DNA of 64,000 nucleotides, from positions 1 to 64,000 of IMG/VR virus record IMGVR_UViG_3300049491_000357. One strand, written 5' to 3'. Of the stretch, positions 43,901-53,100 are shown piece by piece. Within the stretch, counting starts at the first letter, position 1, and the number at the start of each line of letters is the position of its first letter. The stretch comes from a virus. Under the pieces are notes generated by a model. The model searched no databases. It was given only the letters and a program-made list of their open reading frames with translations, and was not told the DNA's origin. Both the position numbers and the translations under genes were made by a program.

Positions 43901-46900
43901 GAAGTCATACGTGGTAGCATTGTCCGTGAATAGTATGATTGTCCCTGTCGGGTAGTTGAGCGTTTGGTCTCCGGCCAGAAGCACGCGAGGCATACCCCTA
44001 GGCACTGTCTGGACCGAAGACATTTCGATCACGAAGTAACTAGGGAACGAAGGCGAAGGCGAAGTTCGGACAAGCCCAGAAGACAGGTAAAGCCGCGGGT
44101 TCACAAAATCGTCCGCAAATGTCGCCCCAAAAGCCAACGTGATCGTTGTCTGATCTGACCCCGGGTCGTAAACAGAGGACCCGATGAGGTAAACCTGTTC
44201 CTTCTCGATGCGAAGCAGGTAGTTGGGGGGGAATGTTGCCGTCTGATCCCCAACGAGTACGAATCCAGGAGCGCCACTAGAGATAGACACCTGAGCGGCA
44301 AAAATCGGAGGCTGAAGAACCGTGAAGGTCTTCTCTCCCCCAACCGCCTCGTACACGTAGTAGTCCACCAGGATGCGCTCATCGACTTCGACAACGTTCC
44401 CTGACGGGAGAGCGTTGGTCATGAACCCGACATTAGCTAGGAACTGAATCGTCGAGGTGGCACTGTGGATCGTGATCTGAGAGCTATCCTGCGGTCTGCC
44501 CCCACGAAAAACAGCAGGAGCAGGGTTGTCAGCTACGGTTCGTCCCGCAGGGTTGAACTGCACTGTGTCTGTGACCGCAAGACGAGGGTAGGGAAGAGTC
44601 AACTCTTTTCGGATGAGAAATCGGACGCGCTCTTCAACTGGAGGCAAAACGCCAGTTGAAGTCACAGGTCGATAGGTGATGAACATCTCATCGTTCGTAA
44701 GCAAACGTTCGGTCAGCTCAACGAAACCAAGGTCTTTGCTGACCCTGTAGTCAATCTGTAGTTTTAGCGCACGCGCCCAAAAGACCGTCACCCCACTCGT
44801 GATATCAACCGTAGAGAAGTTTAGATCCCCCGTCTCCAGGGATACCTCAACCGTACCCGCAGGCAGCAGACCAGGAGCAGTGAAGACAGAGTTGGTAGCT
44901 ACCTGTACAAGAGAGGCGAAAATCAAACCGAGCCGGATTCTCGTCGTTGCGATGTAGTTCACCGGTACACGTAGCCGCCGTTCGATCTGGTAGTTAGCGC
45001 TAGGATAGGACGTAAACGCTCTATCGACCGTCAGCGTACTAGCCTCGACAATCGTAACCGTACGATAGCTGTTGCTATCTGGCCCAGAGGTCAGCCGTAC
45101 CGTATCCCCAGGGAGAACTCCATCCACAACAAAGTCTGTGGAGGTGTCAGTCATCGTTGTGGGGGTGTCAAAAACGCCTGGATTCACCCCAGTAAACACC
45201 ACGACACTATTGACGATGGGCCCCAAACTACGGACTTTTTCGATCTTAGTGTTGGGATCGACCGGAACCGTCTCTTGGAAGAAACGATCGGCAATGACCT
45301 CACTGCCAGATCGAACTTCGTAAGGGGTTGCCCCAACAGGGATAGGAGAAGGTACGTCGGTCGTAAGGGTGGTGGCAGTGACAGTCGTAACACCATAGAC
45401 CCCAGCCGCCGATCCAGTTGCGATGACCAGAAGGGCTCCTGGGGTCACCCCAGAGGTGATGAAGTTGACCGAAGTATCAGTCAGGGTACTGCCAACGAAT
45501 GCTGTTGCAGTACTGTCGACAACAAGCGTCCCGAACTGATCCGTGAGAGTCACGATCGCAGTAGCAGGGTCAAAAAACGCAGTCGACCCAAGACCCAAAG
45601 GGTTAAAGATCCCCGTCCCAGGGCCCGTCTCCAACTCAAGAAGTAGATTCTCTGGCCGAACAGGTACATCCTGTAGTTGGATTGTGCCGCCCGGCTCTTG
45701 GAACGGTACTAGTTGATTGACCTTCCGCTGAGCGAAAAGAAGCTGTTTTGCCTCATAGTCGAGGATATACCCAAGGCCAACAGGGGGAGCCGGGACCCCA
45801 AGATCTGGGAGAACGCCCGTGAAGCTCCCTGTTCCTTGCTCCACATAAATGGAGATAGGGTACCCAGGATCTTGCAAGGGGGTAGCGGGAAGAAGGACGT
45901 AGGGTACCTGAATGATGGGAGAGGCAAAGACAGCCCCTTGTGTCGTGTACAGAAGAGATACGTCTTTGACGGAGGGGTCCGTGCCGTCCAGATTGACAGG
46001 AGAGCGAAAGAACCGCATCGCTACGCCACGTTCAATGGGCAGGTCACCTCTTGTGACAGTAACCGTCGTTGCTCCGTATTGAGCTTGGTCTGCGGCTGAG
46101 AACTGCACCGCCCCATCGGTTCGAAGCTGCACCTCTCCGGCCGTCCCAACGTCAAAAACCGTGACCCGTCGAACGGAGGGGAACTGGTACCCTGAGGGCA
46201 ACCGGAATATGAGATCTCCCCCAGGTGCGGGAACGGGTAGAACCGGAAGTGGTACGAGTACTGTTCCGCCAGGTGCGGAGGGGAGAGGGATCTTCCATCC
46301 GAAAAGCGTACCATCGTAGTACACAGGCTTCCCAGCGTTAGCCAGTACATCCCCAGAGTTGAGCTTGATGCGCCCCGTATTAAGCGCCCACTCAACGGTT
46401 CCGGCCACAGGATCTGGGGAGAACCCTCCCTCTGTTGCCACCTGGATAGGCGTCAGGTGAAATCCAAACCCAAGTCGGATGAGCGGGAACTGCCCAGCTC
46501 CCGGCAAAGGGTTCAGGATCAGAATGGTATCCTGAGTCAACCCAATGCGGCCAGAAGAATCCGTATAGTCGAAGTAGCTTTGCTGTTGGAACCTGACTTG
46601 TTGCCCAAGATAGGTAACCAAGTCAGCTGCCGCCCAGTTGAGATTCCCCGTTGCTTGAGACAGCTCAACTGATCCTGGGACTGGAGCACCGAAGGCCCCG
46701 TCATTGGGGACCAGAAGAACGTTAAACGTCGTCCCAGATCCAGCCCCTACGGCCAACCTGAATGGGTCATCCACTAGTACCCCAATCGGGGGTAGTACCC
46801 TCAACCTGGCTGTATTGGCGTCAGACTGCAATTCCCCAACGAGTGTCGGGCCAGATCCCGGTAGAGGCTTAAAGAGTCCGTCAGACCCATTATAGTCGAA

Positions 46901-47146
46901 GCGGCGGACCACCGCAGTCGTGGTCCCCTCATTTTTAGTCCACCCAAAGGTGGCCTGAACAAGAAGGCCCTCCGTTTGAACCACTACGAGGTAGTCCGTT
47001 CGAGAGACGCCTTCTACCCCTGGAGTGTAGTAGGCGTCAAAAGCCCCCTGGTCCTCAATGAAATCGTTAGGGGTGAAAGTAAACGGAGAGTTCGACGCCC
47101 CAACACGAGGGGGCTCCAAACAGTAACCCTTGTTGGAAAGTCCCAC
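40949..47146 (-). CDS. Giant baseplate or virion protein with repeated beta modules
   Basis: A 2065-residue protein from GTG 47146. Nearly the whole length is beta strand with Val/Thr/Pro turns. At least five copies of a roughly 55-residue unit can be read: near 45340-45500 (GSTLTDTSVNFITSGVTPG), 45010-45170 (MTDTSTDFVVDGVLPGDTV), 42020-42220, 41800-41960 and 41390-41580 (GSTLTDLSQDFIAAGVNA). The consensus is short strand, Asp, Phe, Gly-Val-x-x-Gly-Asp, hydrophobic strand, Gly-x-x-x-Gly-x-Tyr, then a Thr-Val strand. A helix-rich C-terminus (VRAAAVAARTAVV, KTRDKLYDKRYAWIDAR) could be the attachment point. No enzyme motif is seen. It follows the spike and an 80-residue gene, so a baseplate-edge or fibre-connector role is likely. 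Confidence 0.76.
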   Translation of the reverse strand: MGLSNKGYCLEPPRVGASNSPFTFTPNDFIEDQGAFDAYYTPGVEGVSRTDYLVVVQTEGLLVQATFGWTKNEGTTTAVVRRFDYNGSDGLFKPLPGSGPTLVGELQSDANTARLRVLPPIGVLVDDPFRLAVGAGSGTTFNVLLVPNDGAFGAPVPGSVELSQATGNLNWAAADLVTYLGQQVRFQQQSYFDYTDSSGRIGLTQDTILILNPLPGAGQFPLIRLGFGFHLTPIQVATEGGFSPDPVAGTVEWALNTGRIKLNSGDVLANAGKPVYYDGTLFGWKIPLPSAPGGTVLVPLPVLPVPAPGGDLIFRLPSGYQFPSVRRVTVFDVGTAGEVQLRTDGAVQFSAADQAQYGATTVTVTRGDLPIERGVAMRFFRSPVNLDGTDPSVKDVSLLYTTQGAVFASPIIQVPYVLLPATPLQDPGYPISIYVEQGTGSFTGVLPDLGVPAPPVGLGYILDYEAKQLLFAQRKVNQLVPFQEPGGTIQLQDVPVRPENLLLELETGPGTGIFNPLGLGSTAFFDPATAIVTLTDQFGTLVVDSTATAFVGSTLTDTSVNFITSGVTPGALLVIATGSAAGVYGVTTVTATTLTTDVPSPIPVGATPYEVRSGSEVIADRFFQETVPVDPNTKIEKVRSLGPIVNSVVVFTGVNPGVFDTPTTMTDTSTDFVVDGVLPGDTVRLTSGPDSNSYRTVTIVEASTLTVDRAFTSYPSANYQIERRLRVPVNYIATTRIRLGLIFASLVQVATNSVFTAPGLLPAGTVEVSLETGDLNFSTVDITSGVTVFWARALKLQIDYRVSKDLGFVELTERLLTNDEMFITYRPVTSTGVLPPVEERVRFLIRKELTLPYPRLAVTDTVQFNPAGRTVADNPAPAVFRGGRPQDSSQITIHSATSTIQFLANVGFMTNALPSGNVVEVDERILVDYYVYEAVGGEKTFTVLQPPIFAAQVSISSGAPGFVLVGDQTATFPPNYLLRIEKEQVYLIGSSVYDPGSDQTTITLAFGATFADDFVNPRLYLSSGLVRTSPSPSFPSYFVIEMSSVQTVPRGMPRVLLAGDQTLNYPTGTIILFTDNATTYDFYYVSGATFKDGVTTVVFTQNALRQYTPNSMILKRSVRPIIEDGVTQAFTKNVPLGSEVVTVFRRTEGQPGEILSSPSEYKLDASGTLTYAQTLRVNESLSILYTGYRIVQAGVRLRASYVALITPSSSNGLEGQILKADYSLVSEDSFYYRVETLTNFSGEVLQELQQSAQGSSPSGGPTTSNASTPTLYQQGRESLFFTEGHMANVDYVSRSYLKFFNDNTNRLEDVLEDEDGRIIGDVNGRFRFDGSVTNPVRTSYATVTNEIDDVFKISDYPVTFTFPPLALTYVGTYLALYQPSGFSRLYPTAKAHLFGVTTGGANTGANTGDRIEDLAQKSLTSLSDTIYRRLPRAHITSDAATGDTTLFVDNAQGTSTFFRPSFAVGMKVVITNRDGVVLISDATPLTVTAVLASPERIQVGPLPIPIPRGATVYLCNTGLTPDTVYWKLYRQGFDIAVDSNEGQLIYVKPYPPFDGSTPLVPAPLQIQTPNAGEFLEMDSVGILQVAKTPYKFPALYGGTGSDCNDQSIPILSPAPTQEVSALTLEATAIASVLSDTTTPTTLVGVTVGVTGTVLTYTGVFPAPLPQVFDLVEFITGPNAGSGFRRITAVGPTTVTVDSAFPNPSSVGNAVITATTNLATGTATFPSATTLDDPGLSVAIQVGHTVVLTTGANAGVRRQVVARLSPTQLQLDHPVPFLVATNYRVSNHLCTYSNWSAVSGATLTEVNVLTVNDHDITPSVVDAVSIAIDRFFEGHPLPPTTYGVLTDLLTPTLNPGNVAGSTLTDLSQDFIAAGVNASHFVYVETGADAGFYQVDSVVSPTQLTITTPFPVVGPVTYRIVQTLGVGLLALQDLFQIRADAQSFSSDTQSFLGIITATTNVFVPPGVIDPFIYANPLSSTTLPVRAAAVAARTAVVTSPTASPVVKVEAIVKTRDKLYDKRYAWIDARTNLETGSLYVIQRAVANRIAATTKLYNDLLKILSVQTTV

Positions 47147-47149
47147 AGC

Positions 47150-47392
47150 TCACGCCCCAAAAGGACCAGAAGAAGCCTGAAGATCGATCCCATTCGCATC
47201 ACACGTAAGGCGAACCAAGGCATCAAAGGTTTCCTCGGATACTTGCACCTCGTGTGGAGATCCCCCCAAGTCGAAGACAGCAAATCGACGATGTTCACCT
47301 GGTACCAGGTCCCCATCAATGAGCTTTATGTCCCGAGACTCTCTCAGGTCAGTTACTGGAACAAGCAAGGAGGTTACTTTGATGTCGTTCAT
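47150..47392 (-). CDS. Small protein of the baseplate block, unknown
   Basis: An 80-residue protein from ATG 47392 with GGAAAG about 8 bases upstream; it overlaps the 189-residue gene by 4 bases (ATGA) and ends 3 bases before the giant gene. The sequence has two strand pairs (TSLLVPVTDL, RRFAVFDLGGSPHEVQV) and a helix SEETFDALVRLTCDANGI. No motif recognised. The tight spacing on both sides supports expression. Confidence 0.66.
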   Translation of the reverse strand: MNDIKVTSLLVPVTDLRESRDIKLIDGDLVPGEHRRFAVFDLGGSPHEVQVSEETFDALVRLTCDANGIDLQASSGPFGA

Positions 47393-47958
47393 ACGATCTT
47401 TCCGGTGCCGGAACCAGCACCAGGGGAAGGGCCAGAAGGTCCTACGATTGGTATCGGAGAAGTAAAAGCTGCAAAAGTCTTATCGAAAGCCAGCCCCAAA
47501 GCCAAGGCCATTTGAGCTGAGGTAGGACCGACCATACCCAACGTCGCAAAAGCCTGCTGAAAACTCGTGTATGCGGGAGGAGATGTAACACGTACTACAC
47601 CGGATCCGGACCCTACTCCGACAACAGTGGCCAACAAAATGCCTTGTACGAGGGCTGCCGATAGACCGTTAGCCAACCCGAGAGCCGTAAGGGGACTGAA
47701 AGGACCGTGTATACCAAACGACAAGAAGCTGGTCTGAAGATTGGCCAAAAGAAGGGGCTGAGGCACCAGAAGAGGCAAGGTAGCTACTCCGGTCCCGTTC
47801 GTTCCAGCTCCTGTGACGCTGACGGTTGCTTTAGTAGACCAAATCGATACCCCCAGAGCTACCCCCTGGGCAAACTTTGGCATGACCACCCCTATGTGCC
47901 CAGTCGCAACCAAGTTTGTGCCCAAAATAATGGCTACCGCAGGTGGAGCGAGCGGCAT
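47389..47958 (-). CDS. Hydrophobic Gly-rich protein with an internal two-fold repeat
   Basis: A 189-residue protein, ATG 47958, in a TGATG junction with the spike gene. It is unusually rich in Gly, Ala, Val and Leu, yet has no clear transmembrane span apart from short Leu runs. Two halves match: FLSFGIHGPFSPLTALGLAN near residue 78 and FATLGMVGPTSAQMALALGL near 140, each followed by a short helix and a Gly-Ser-Gly stretch (VGVGSGSGVV; GAGSGTGKIV). A gene this close behind the spike may encode a spike tip, spike chaperone or a small baseplate plug. Family not recognised. Confidence 0.66.
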   Translation of the reverse strand: MPLAPPAVAIILGTNLVATGHIGVVMPKFAQGVALGVSIWSTKATVSVTGAGTNGTGVATLPLLVPQPLLLANLQTSFLSFGIHGPFSPLTALGLANGLSAALVQGILLATVVGVGSGSGVVRVTSPPAYTSFQQAFATLGMVGPTSAQMALALGLAFDKTFAAFTSPIPIVGPSGPSPGAGSGTGKIV

Positions 47959-50153
47959 CAGTTAGACATGACCGTGAGAGAGCCAAGTAGTGGCGTACCT
48001 GTGATGGGGTCCAACGTTGGAGTGCCAGGAGGAAGGGAGGGTATTCCTCGACAGACGCCCAGAACAGCCGAGGGTCCCCCAAGCTGAATGAGAGGAGCCA
48101 CCATCGAAACGAGAGCCCCTGAGGTCAAGGTGATGGCCAAGCCAGCCGTCAACGTGAGTGCAGCTCCGGCCGTTATTGATACCGCTCCAGCACCCGCCGT
48201 GATTGCTACAGCACCTGCTGCAGCGGTCATCGTCAAAGCCCCACCCCCAACGTTGACGAGGTACCCACCCGCTCCGATGTTCGTTACCTGTCCACCCACT
48301 CCGATGTTCGTTACCTGTCCACCCGCAGCGATGGTTTCGATCAAACCACCAGCTAGAATGGTAGACACTTTACCCCCAGCGATGATCGTCTCCAGTACAA
48401 CCAGAGCATGATTGTACTGGGTCTTACCCGCAACAAGGATGTCCATGCTGCTGAGCATCGCTGAGTAACCTTGCAGAGCGTTTACGTTGATTCGATCTGC
48501 CTGGAGAGCATACCCACCATTGACCGTCGTGCTCTTAGCCCCATTGATCGTTTCAATGAAGTCCCCAGAGGTGGCCAGCCCATAGTTGCCCTGAATGTCT
48601 TCGCTTTTAGCGAAGCCGTCTTCGTTAGCCACTCCAGATTGGTAGTTGACCGCAACACCAGAGTGGAACGTAATATCGATGGCGTTACCGGTGTCCTTGT
48701 TGTGTCCAACTTCGGCTTTGATACCGCCTTGCAGAAATGCCTGGATACTCGTGTTGTTTTTGTCTGAACCCCCGATGAACATCTTGAGGGCCCCCAACAA
48801 GTTCATCTCCACAGAGATACCAGAGTCGTCAGGATACCTTTCGACTGTAGGCTTGGGAACGTTGATGTATACTTTGCCTTGTTTTTCAACAGACACCGCG
48901 AAAGGATTGTCGTCCGTAGCTCCGTAAGGGCACCAAATGCGAAAGAGGTATGCTGCTGCTGACGTGAGAGTATTGGTGTCCCCTTTTGCTGCCCGCTCTA
49001 CCTCGGACAGCAAGAATTTCCCCGGGCCATCCGTCGAAAAACTCTGCCACAGTTCTGGCTGAAGAACTTTGCCGTATTGCTTAAGCCCTTGAGTTCCAGT
49101 CGTGTCGTTACCTACGACAGTCCCGTAGACCCGCTCGATGAACGGGCGTCGTTTCACGATCGCAAAACCATCAACCTCAGACAGCACCTCTTGCACGAGA
49201 TCCGTGTCGTGGGCCATCTCCATACGGTCTTCTGTAAAGGCGTTCCCAGGACCTGCTTCCCCATCCTCGATCCCCGTAGCGTAAACAGTTGAGGGGTAGA
49301 AGACCCTCTTACCATTGGAGTATGTTGTTGGGGGGTAAGTGGCGGTATCATTGAAAAAGTCGAGCACGACCCCAGACGAGTTTGCGTACTTCGTTGGGGA
49401 ATCAGGGATGCCAGGCCCAAGAGCTTTAAGCTCATCCGAACCAAAGTAACGATCTGCTTCTCCCTTGAGCTGACGACCCGTTTTGAAGATGTCCTGAGGG
49501 AGAAAGTTCTCAATACGACGAGCCGGACCCGAAGTGTACTTGATGCCCGAGGTAGAGTCGAAGCGATGGATAGCTTGCGTGACAAGCGTTCGCTCAGCAT
49601 CTCGAAGTTCAATGAGGTCACCTGCCCGGTTACTCATCCGAACATCTTTAGCTAGGACAAACTCAGCACCATCAGAGGACATGCCCCCCACATTACCGGA
49701 CCGGAGCTTTAGACGCTTGTGTCGAACCGTTCGGCCGATGAACTGGTCGTAGATGCTCTTTTCAGCGGGATCTGTAGGGACATCTGAAGGGTTCGTAGGC
49801 GAGAAAGGGTCATAACGAAGCCCGCTTTTGTTGCCCACGGGGATGAACCCAAGGATCACGGGCTCCCACACCTGTTTGTGCTTCATCCGATAGGCCAAGA
49901 CAACAAGGGAGTTGACCTCGGGAACCCCTCCCCAAAAAGACCTTGGGCCACACATCGCCTGAGTGAGATCAACCTCCGGGACTGTTTGTCCACCGCGAGT
50001 GATGACCTTGACATCACCCTTCATGTTGATCTCGTCGATCCGCGTAAGAATTCCTACATGGAGCCCTTGGGGGAAACCATTGTCTCCGAATCCCTTTCCA
50101 GGCGTATGCCCAGTGGGGTACTTTTTTCGGAAGTCTCCTACACGGATAGTCAT
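47958..50153 (-). CDS. Baseplate central spike, OB-fold and beta-helix (gp5/gpV-like)
   Basis: A 731-residue protein. Residues about 30-125 form an OB-like domain (GILTRIDEINMKGDVKVIT.., then FWGGVPEVNSLVVLAYR and WEPVILGFIPVG), the typical entry of gpV/gp5/VgrG spikes. A long central section follows. The last 150 residues are a repetitive strand series: IIAGGKVSTILAGGLIETIAAGG, then QVTNIG units, then AITAGAGAVSITAGAALTLTAG, the pattern of a triple-stranded beta-helix needle. This protein tips the tail tube and pierces the outer envelope. It is followed by a small partner gene and preceded by the hub, the usual order. No separate lysozyme domain is present in it. Confidence 0.85.
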   Translation of the reverse strand: MTIRVGDFRKKYPTGHTPGKGFGDNGFPQGLHVGILTRIDEINMKGDVKVITRGGQTVPEVDLTQAMCGPRSFWGGVPEVNSLVVLAYRMKHKQVWEPVILGFIPVGNKSGLRYDPFSPTNPSDVPTDPAEKSIYDQFIGRTVRHKRLKLRSGNVGGMSSDGAEFVLAKDVRMSNRAGDLIELRDAERTLVTQAIHRFDSTSGIKYTSGPARRIENFLPQDIFKTGRQLKGEADRYFGSDELKALGPGIPDSPTKYANSSGVVLDFFNDTATYPPTTYSNGKRVFYPSTVYATGIEDGEAGPGNAFTEDRMEMAHDTDLVQEVLSEVDGFAIVKRRPFIERVYGTVVGNDTTGTQGLKQYGKVLQPELWQSFSTDGPGKFLLSEVERAAKGDTNTLTSAAAYLFRIWCPYGATDDNPFAVSVEKQGKVYINVPKPTVERYPDDSGISVEMNLLGALKMFIGGSDKNNTSIQAFLQGGIKAEVGHNKDTGNAIDITFHSGVAVNYQSGVANEDGFAKSEDIQGNYGLATSGDFIETINGAKSTTVNGGYALQADRINVNALQGYSAMLSSMDILVAGKTQYNHALVVLETIIAGGKVSTILAGGLIETIAAGGQVTNIGVGGQVTNIGAGGYLVNVGGGALTMTAAAGAVAITAGAGAVSITAGAALTLTAGLAITLTSGALVSMVAPLIQLGGPSAVLGVCRGIPSLPPGTPTLDPITGTPLLGSLTVMSN
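48272..48325 (-). repeat. Two tandem 27-base repeats in the spike needle
   Basis: Bases 48272-48298 and 48299-48325 are identical except for the last base. They encode the 9-residue units GGQVTNIGV and GGQVTNIGA. The units look like recent duplicates of one beta-helix coil, since third positions match too; neighbouring coils with similar spacing have diverged. Confidence 0.85.
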
Positions 50154-50171
50154 AAAAGGTACGGCTTTAGG

Positions 50172-53100
50172 TCAAAGCTGTTGGAGTTTGAATTTGTCGT
50201 CTGTGATCTGCTGGATGAGCTTCGCTTGGGAAGCTTGGGCGTTAGCCAACTGCGTTTGCAACGAAGGGGAGGTGATGATCTGTGCTCCACCTTTTTGGGA
50301 CTCAATGTCCTTTTGCAGTCGCTGGATCTCTGTGTTGGTGGCACCCAGTTCTTTCTCTGCCATTTTGATCTGGCCCTCTATTAGGGCTCGATCCGTGTTT
50401 TTCTTGAGATTGGTCCCGAAGTCTGACCACTGCTTAACGAGGTCAGACTTCGCAGAGTTTGCTTGAGCCGCGAAGGCTGCCGGGTCCCCGACTGCCAACC
50501 GATTGGCTGGGTTGAAAGGGGGACTTAGTTCAGGGTCAGGGTTACCCGGTTGCCCGAATCGGACTTCCTCTGCGGAAGGAAATTTGATGTCCAGAGTTTC
50601 ACCCCTGAGGGCTGACTCTAGTGCTTCATGGGGGGTATCTAGGGCCTCATACAAACTGAAGAGGAACTGATCAATCTGGAGTAGAGCATTCTTCCCGCCA
50701 AAGGCTGCCCGGTATTGTTCGTCCGTAACGGGGGTACTCCCCCTGATGGCGTCCTGGATAAGCTGATTTCCTCCAATGACAGTTGGAGGAAGAACTCGTG
50801 CCGTCCCAGCTCCCCCAGGCAAGGTGCTGCTGTCAGGAGCTACACCGCCCATCGTATTTACGTTCAACGGTTTAAGCTGGTACCCAACATTCATGAAGGC
50901 CAAGTCGGACCGGCCTGAAAGACACGAACATTGTGAGTCTTGTTGCCCAGGGTCTCGTACAATGTTCAGTTCCGCGATCGTCAAGGCACGGCTTAGCTGA
51001 CCAGCTTCCACCGAGAGGGGCATGCCTTTTTGCTCTGGGGAGCCGAGCGGAGCAGAGTCCACAAAGTTGGTGCCTGCCCCGATGAACGACTGTTGAATGG
51101 ACCCAGCAGTTGGTTCGTTTTGCGTACCAGCTGTTTGAAGATCCTCAGGCTGAAGACGGGTGATGGCGTCAATGGGGTTGGCGTACGTCGTTGTGAGGGT
51201 AGTGATGCCCTGGGATTGGGCTGAAAGGCTTGCAAACAGGTCTCCCGCCAGAGCCACCTGAAGGTCTACCGAAGCCGCCTTGTTCTTCTGATTTGGGTCA
51301 TACACAAGACGCCCATCACGAAGAGCCAAACCACGCCCATATCGGAAGTGCCCTACAACCTCAAAGCCACGCTCGTCTGACACTGGGCGCAACATTCCGG
51401 TTGACCCACTGCCAAACAGATTTGCCGTAGTGGCACTCCCGTCGTACTGAACCGTGACGTTCTTGTTGGGGATGAACGTCACTTCTCCAAAAACCTTGCT
51501 TTGATCGTGGACGTAAATGAACACGCCAGCAGAGTTCAGCCCGTATTGGTACCGGTTGTTGAGTAGGCTATCTCGTGCCTTGTCCACCTCAGAGGCAACG
51601 TTCTTTTTTCCAATGTCCGCCTGAAGCTGTTGGAAAGCCTGTTTGGCTACAACTGGGGTGATCGTTTTCTTGATGTAGTTGCTGACGTTTTTCGCACTCT
51701 GCCCTGCGTTGGCCCCAAGTTGATCCTTGGGTGGCGCAAACGGGCGTGTGTAGATCATGTTGACGTTGGGGTACCCAACAACACGTCCAGTCTTAGGGTG
51801 CCGCAAAATCAGAGGGGCGTAAGGATTGTCCTTGGCGAAAGACTGGAGCTGATCAATCGTCGGAGGGGTGGTGGCCGCCAACCCAACGTTGACGGTAAAC
51901 TTTCCGCTTTGGGCGAGTTGCCTAGACGTGTACTTGAACGGGAGGAGGCTTGAAGGTGATGGAGTCGCCTTTTGATTGCTCTCAGCATTTTTTGTCCCAG
52001 GCTGAGGCTTTTTGGAAGCGGCCTCCTTCGCCGTGGGACCCGTATAGCTGGTCATGTAGATACGCCCAATACCTCGGGGGGCCAAGAACTTTTGCCTCTT
52101 TGCCGTCAAGGTCAAAGTAGTCGTAGCTCTGCCGCCAAACGCGAGATTGTGCGAGATCCCTTGGATGTACCAAATCTGATCAAGAGGGGCTACGTAGATA
52201 GGGAACCCCAACCGAAGCTCAGGACGCATCGGGATGGTGACTGTTGCTCTGTGCCGCTTCGAGTTGATGCGGTCTAGGATGTCCATCCCGTGGTAGAACA
52301 TGAGCTGTGTGTCGCCCATGAACTCGGAGTTGAACGTGTGCGTTCGCCATCCGTACTTCCGAAGAAGATGGTAGTCCGTAACTGAGGTAAACGGCGTGAC
52401 ATCCTCTGGGAACCCATAGTCTACGTTGCCCCCAAACGAACCCTGCATCGTAAGCTGGGTGACTACCTCAGCCTCAGACTCCGAGAAGTCCCAGTTGATT
52501 ACATCAATGTCCTGGATCCAGGACACCGGCTTGTTGGAGAGAATGTCTAGGTTGTAGAATGGGGGCTTAAAGACAATGTCCCCCGTCACATCCATGAAGA
52601 ACTCGTACCCGATGGCCTCTTTTGCGGCGTTAGCAAGTTCCAACTTGGTCTGGAATTCGCTGGACCAAAAGTTGACCTGCCCTGCCTGGCTAAACTGAGT
52701 TCGAAACGCCACAACTGACTTGTCGGTCGGGTCAAACACCATTTGACCGGCGTTAGGTCCTCCGTTGGCGTTACGAACCGCAGTAGAGGCAAAGGGCTTT
52801 GAGAACTCCCCTTTCTTCTGCTTATTGAACGACTCGTAGAGGGTATCCCCACGGACAGCAACGCCGTTCGTGCCGTACAGAAGTAGGTTCGAGCGGACAC
52901 GAGAGAACCTTTGCTCCCAGTACGCCATGATGTCACCAAGAGCTTCAGTGAACACCTGTCGTTGACCGTTCTCTTTGACCAAGCTGACGAGCGATCCAGA
53001 CCCTACAACAACGTCCCCGAATGCCTGTTGGGCACAAGACCAAATCACATCGAACGGATTCATACCAAAGAACACGTTCCCGAAGATGTTTCGGCCTTCC

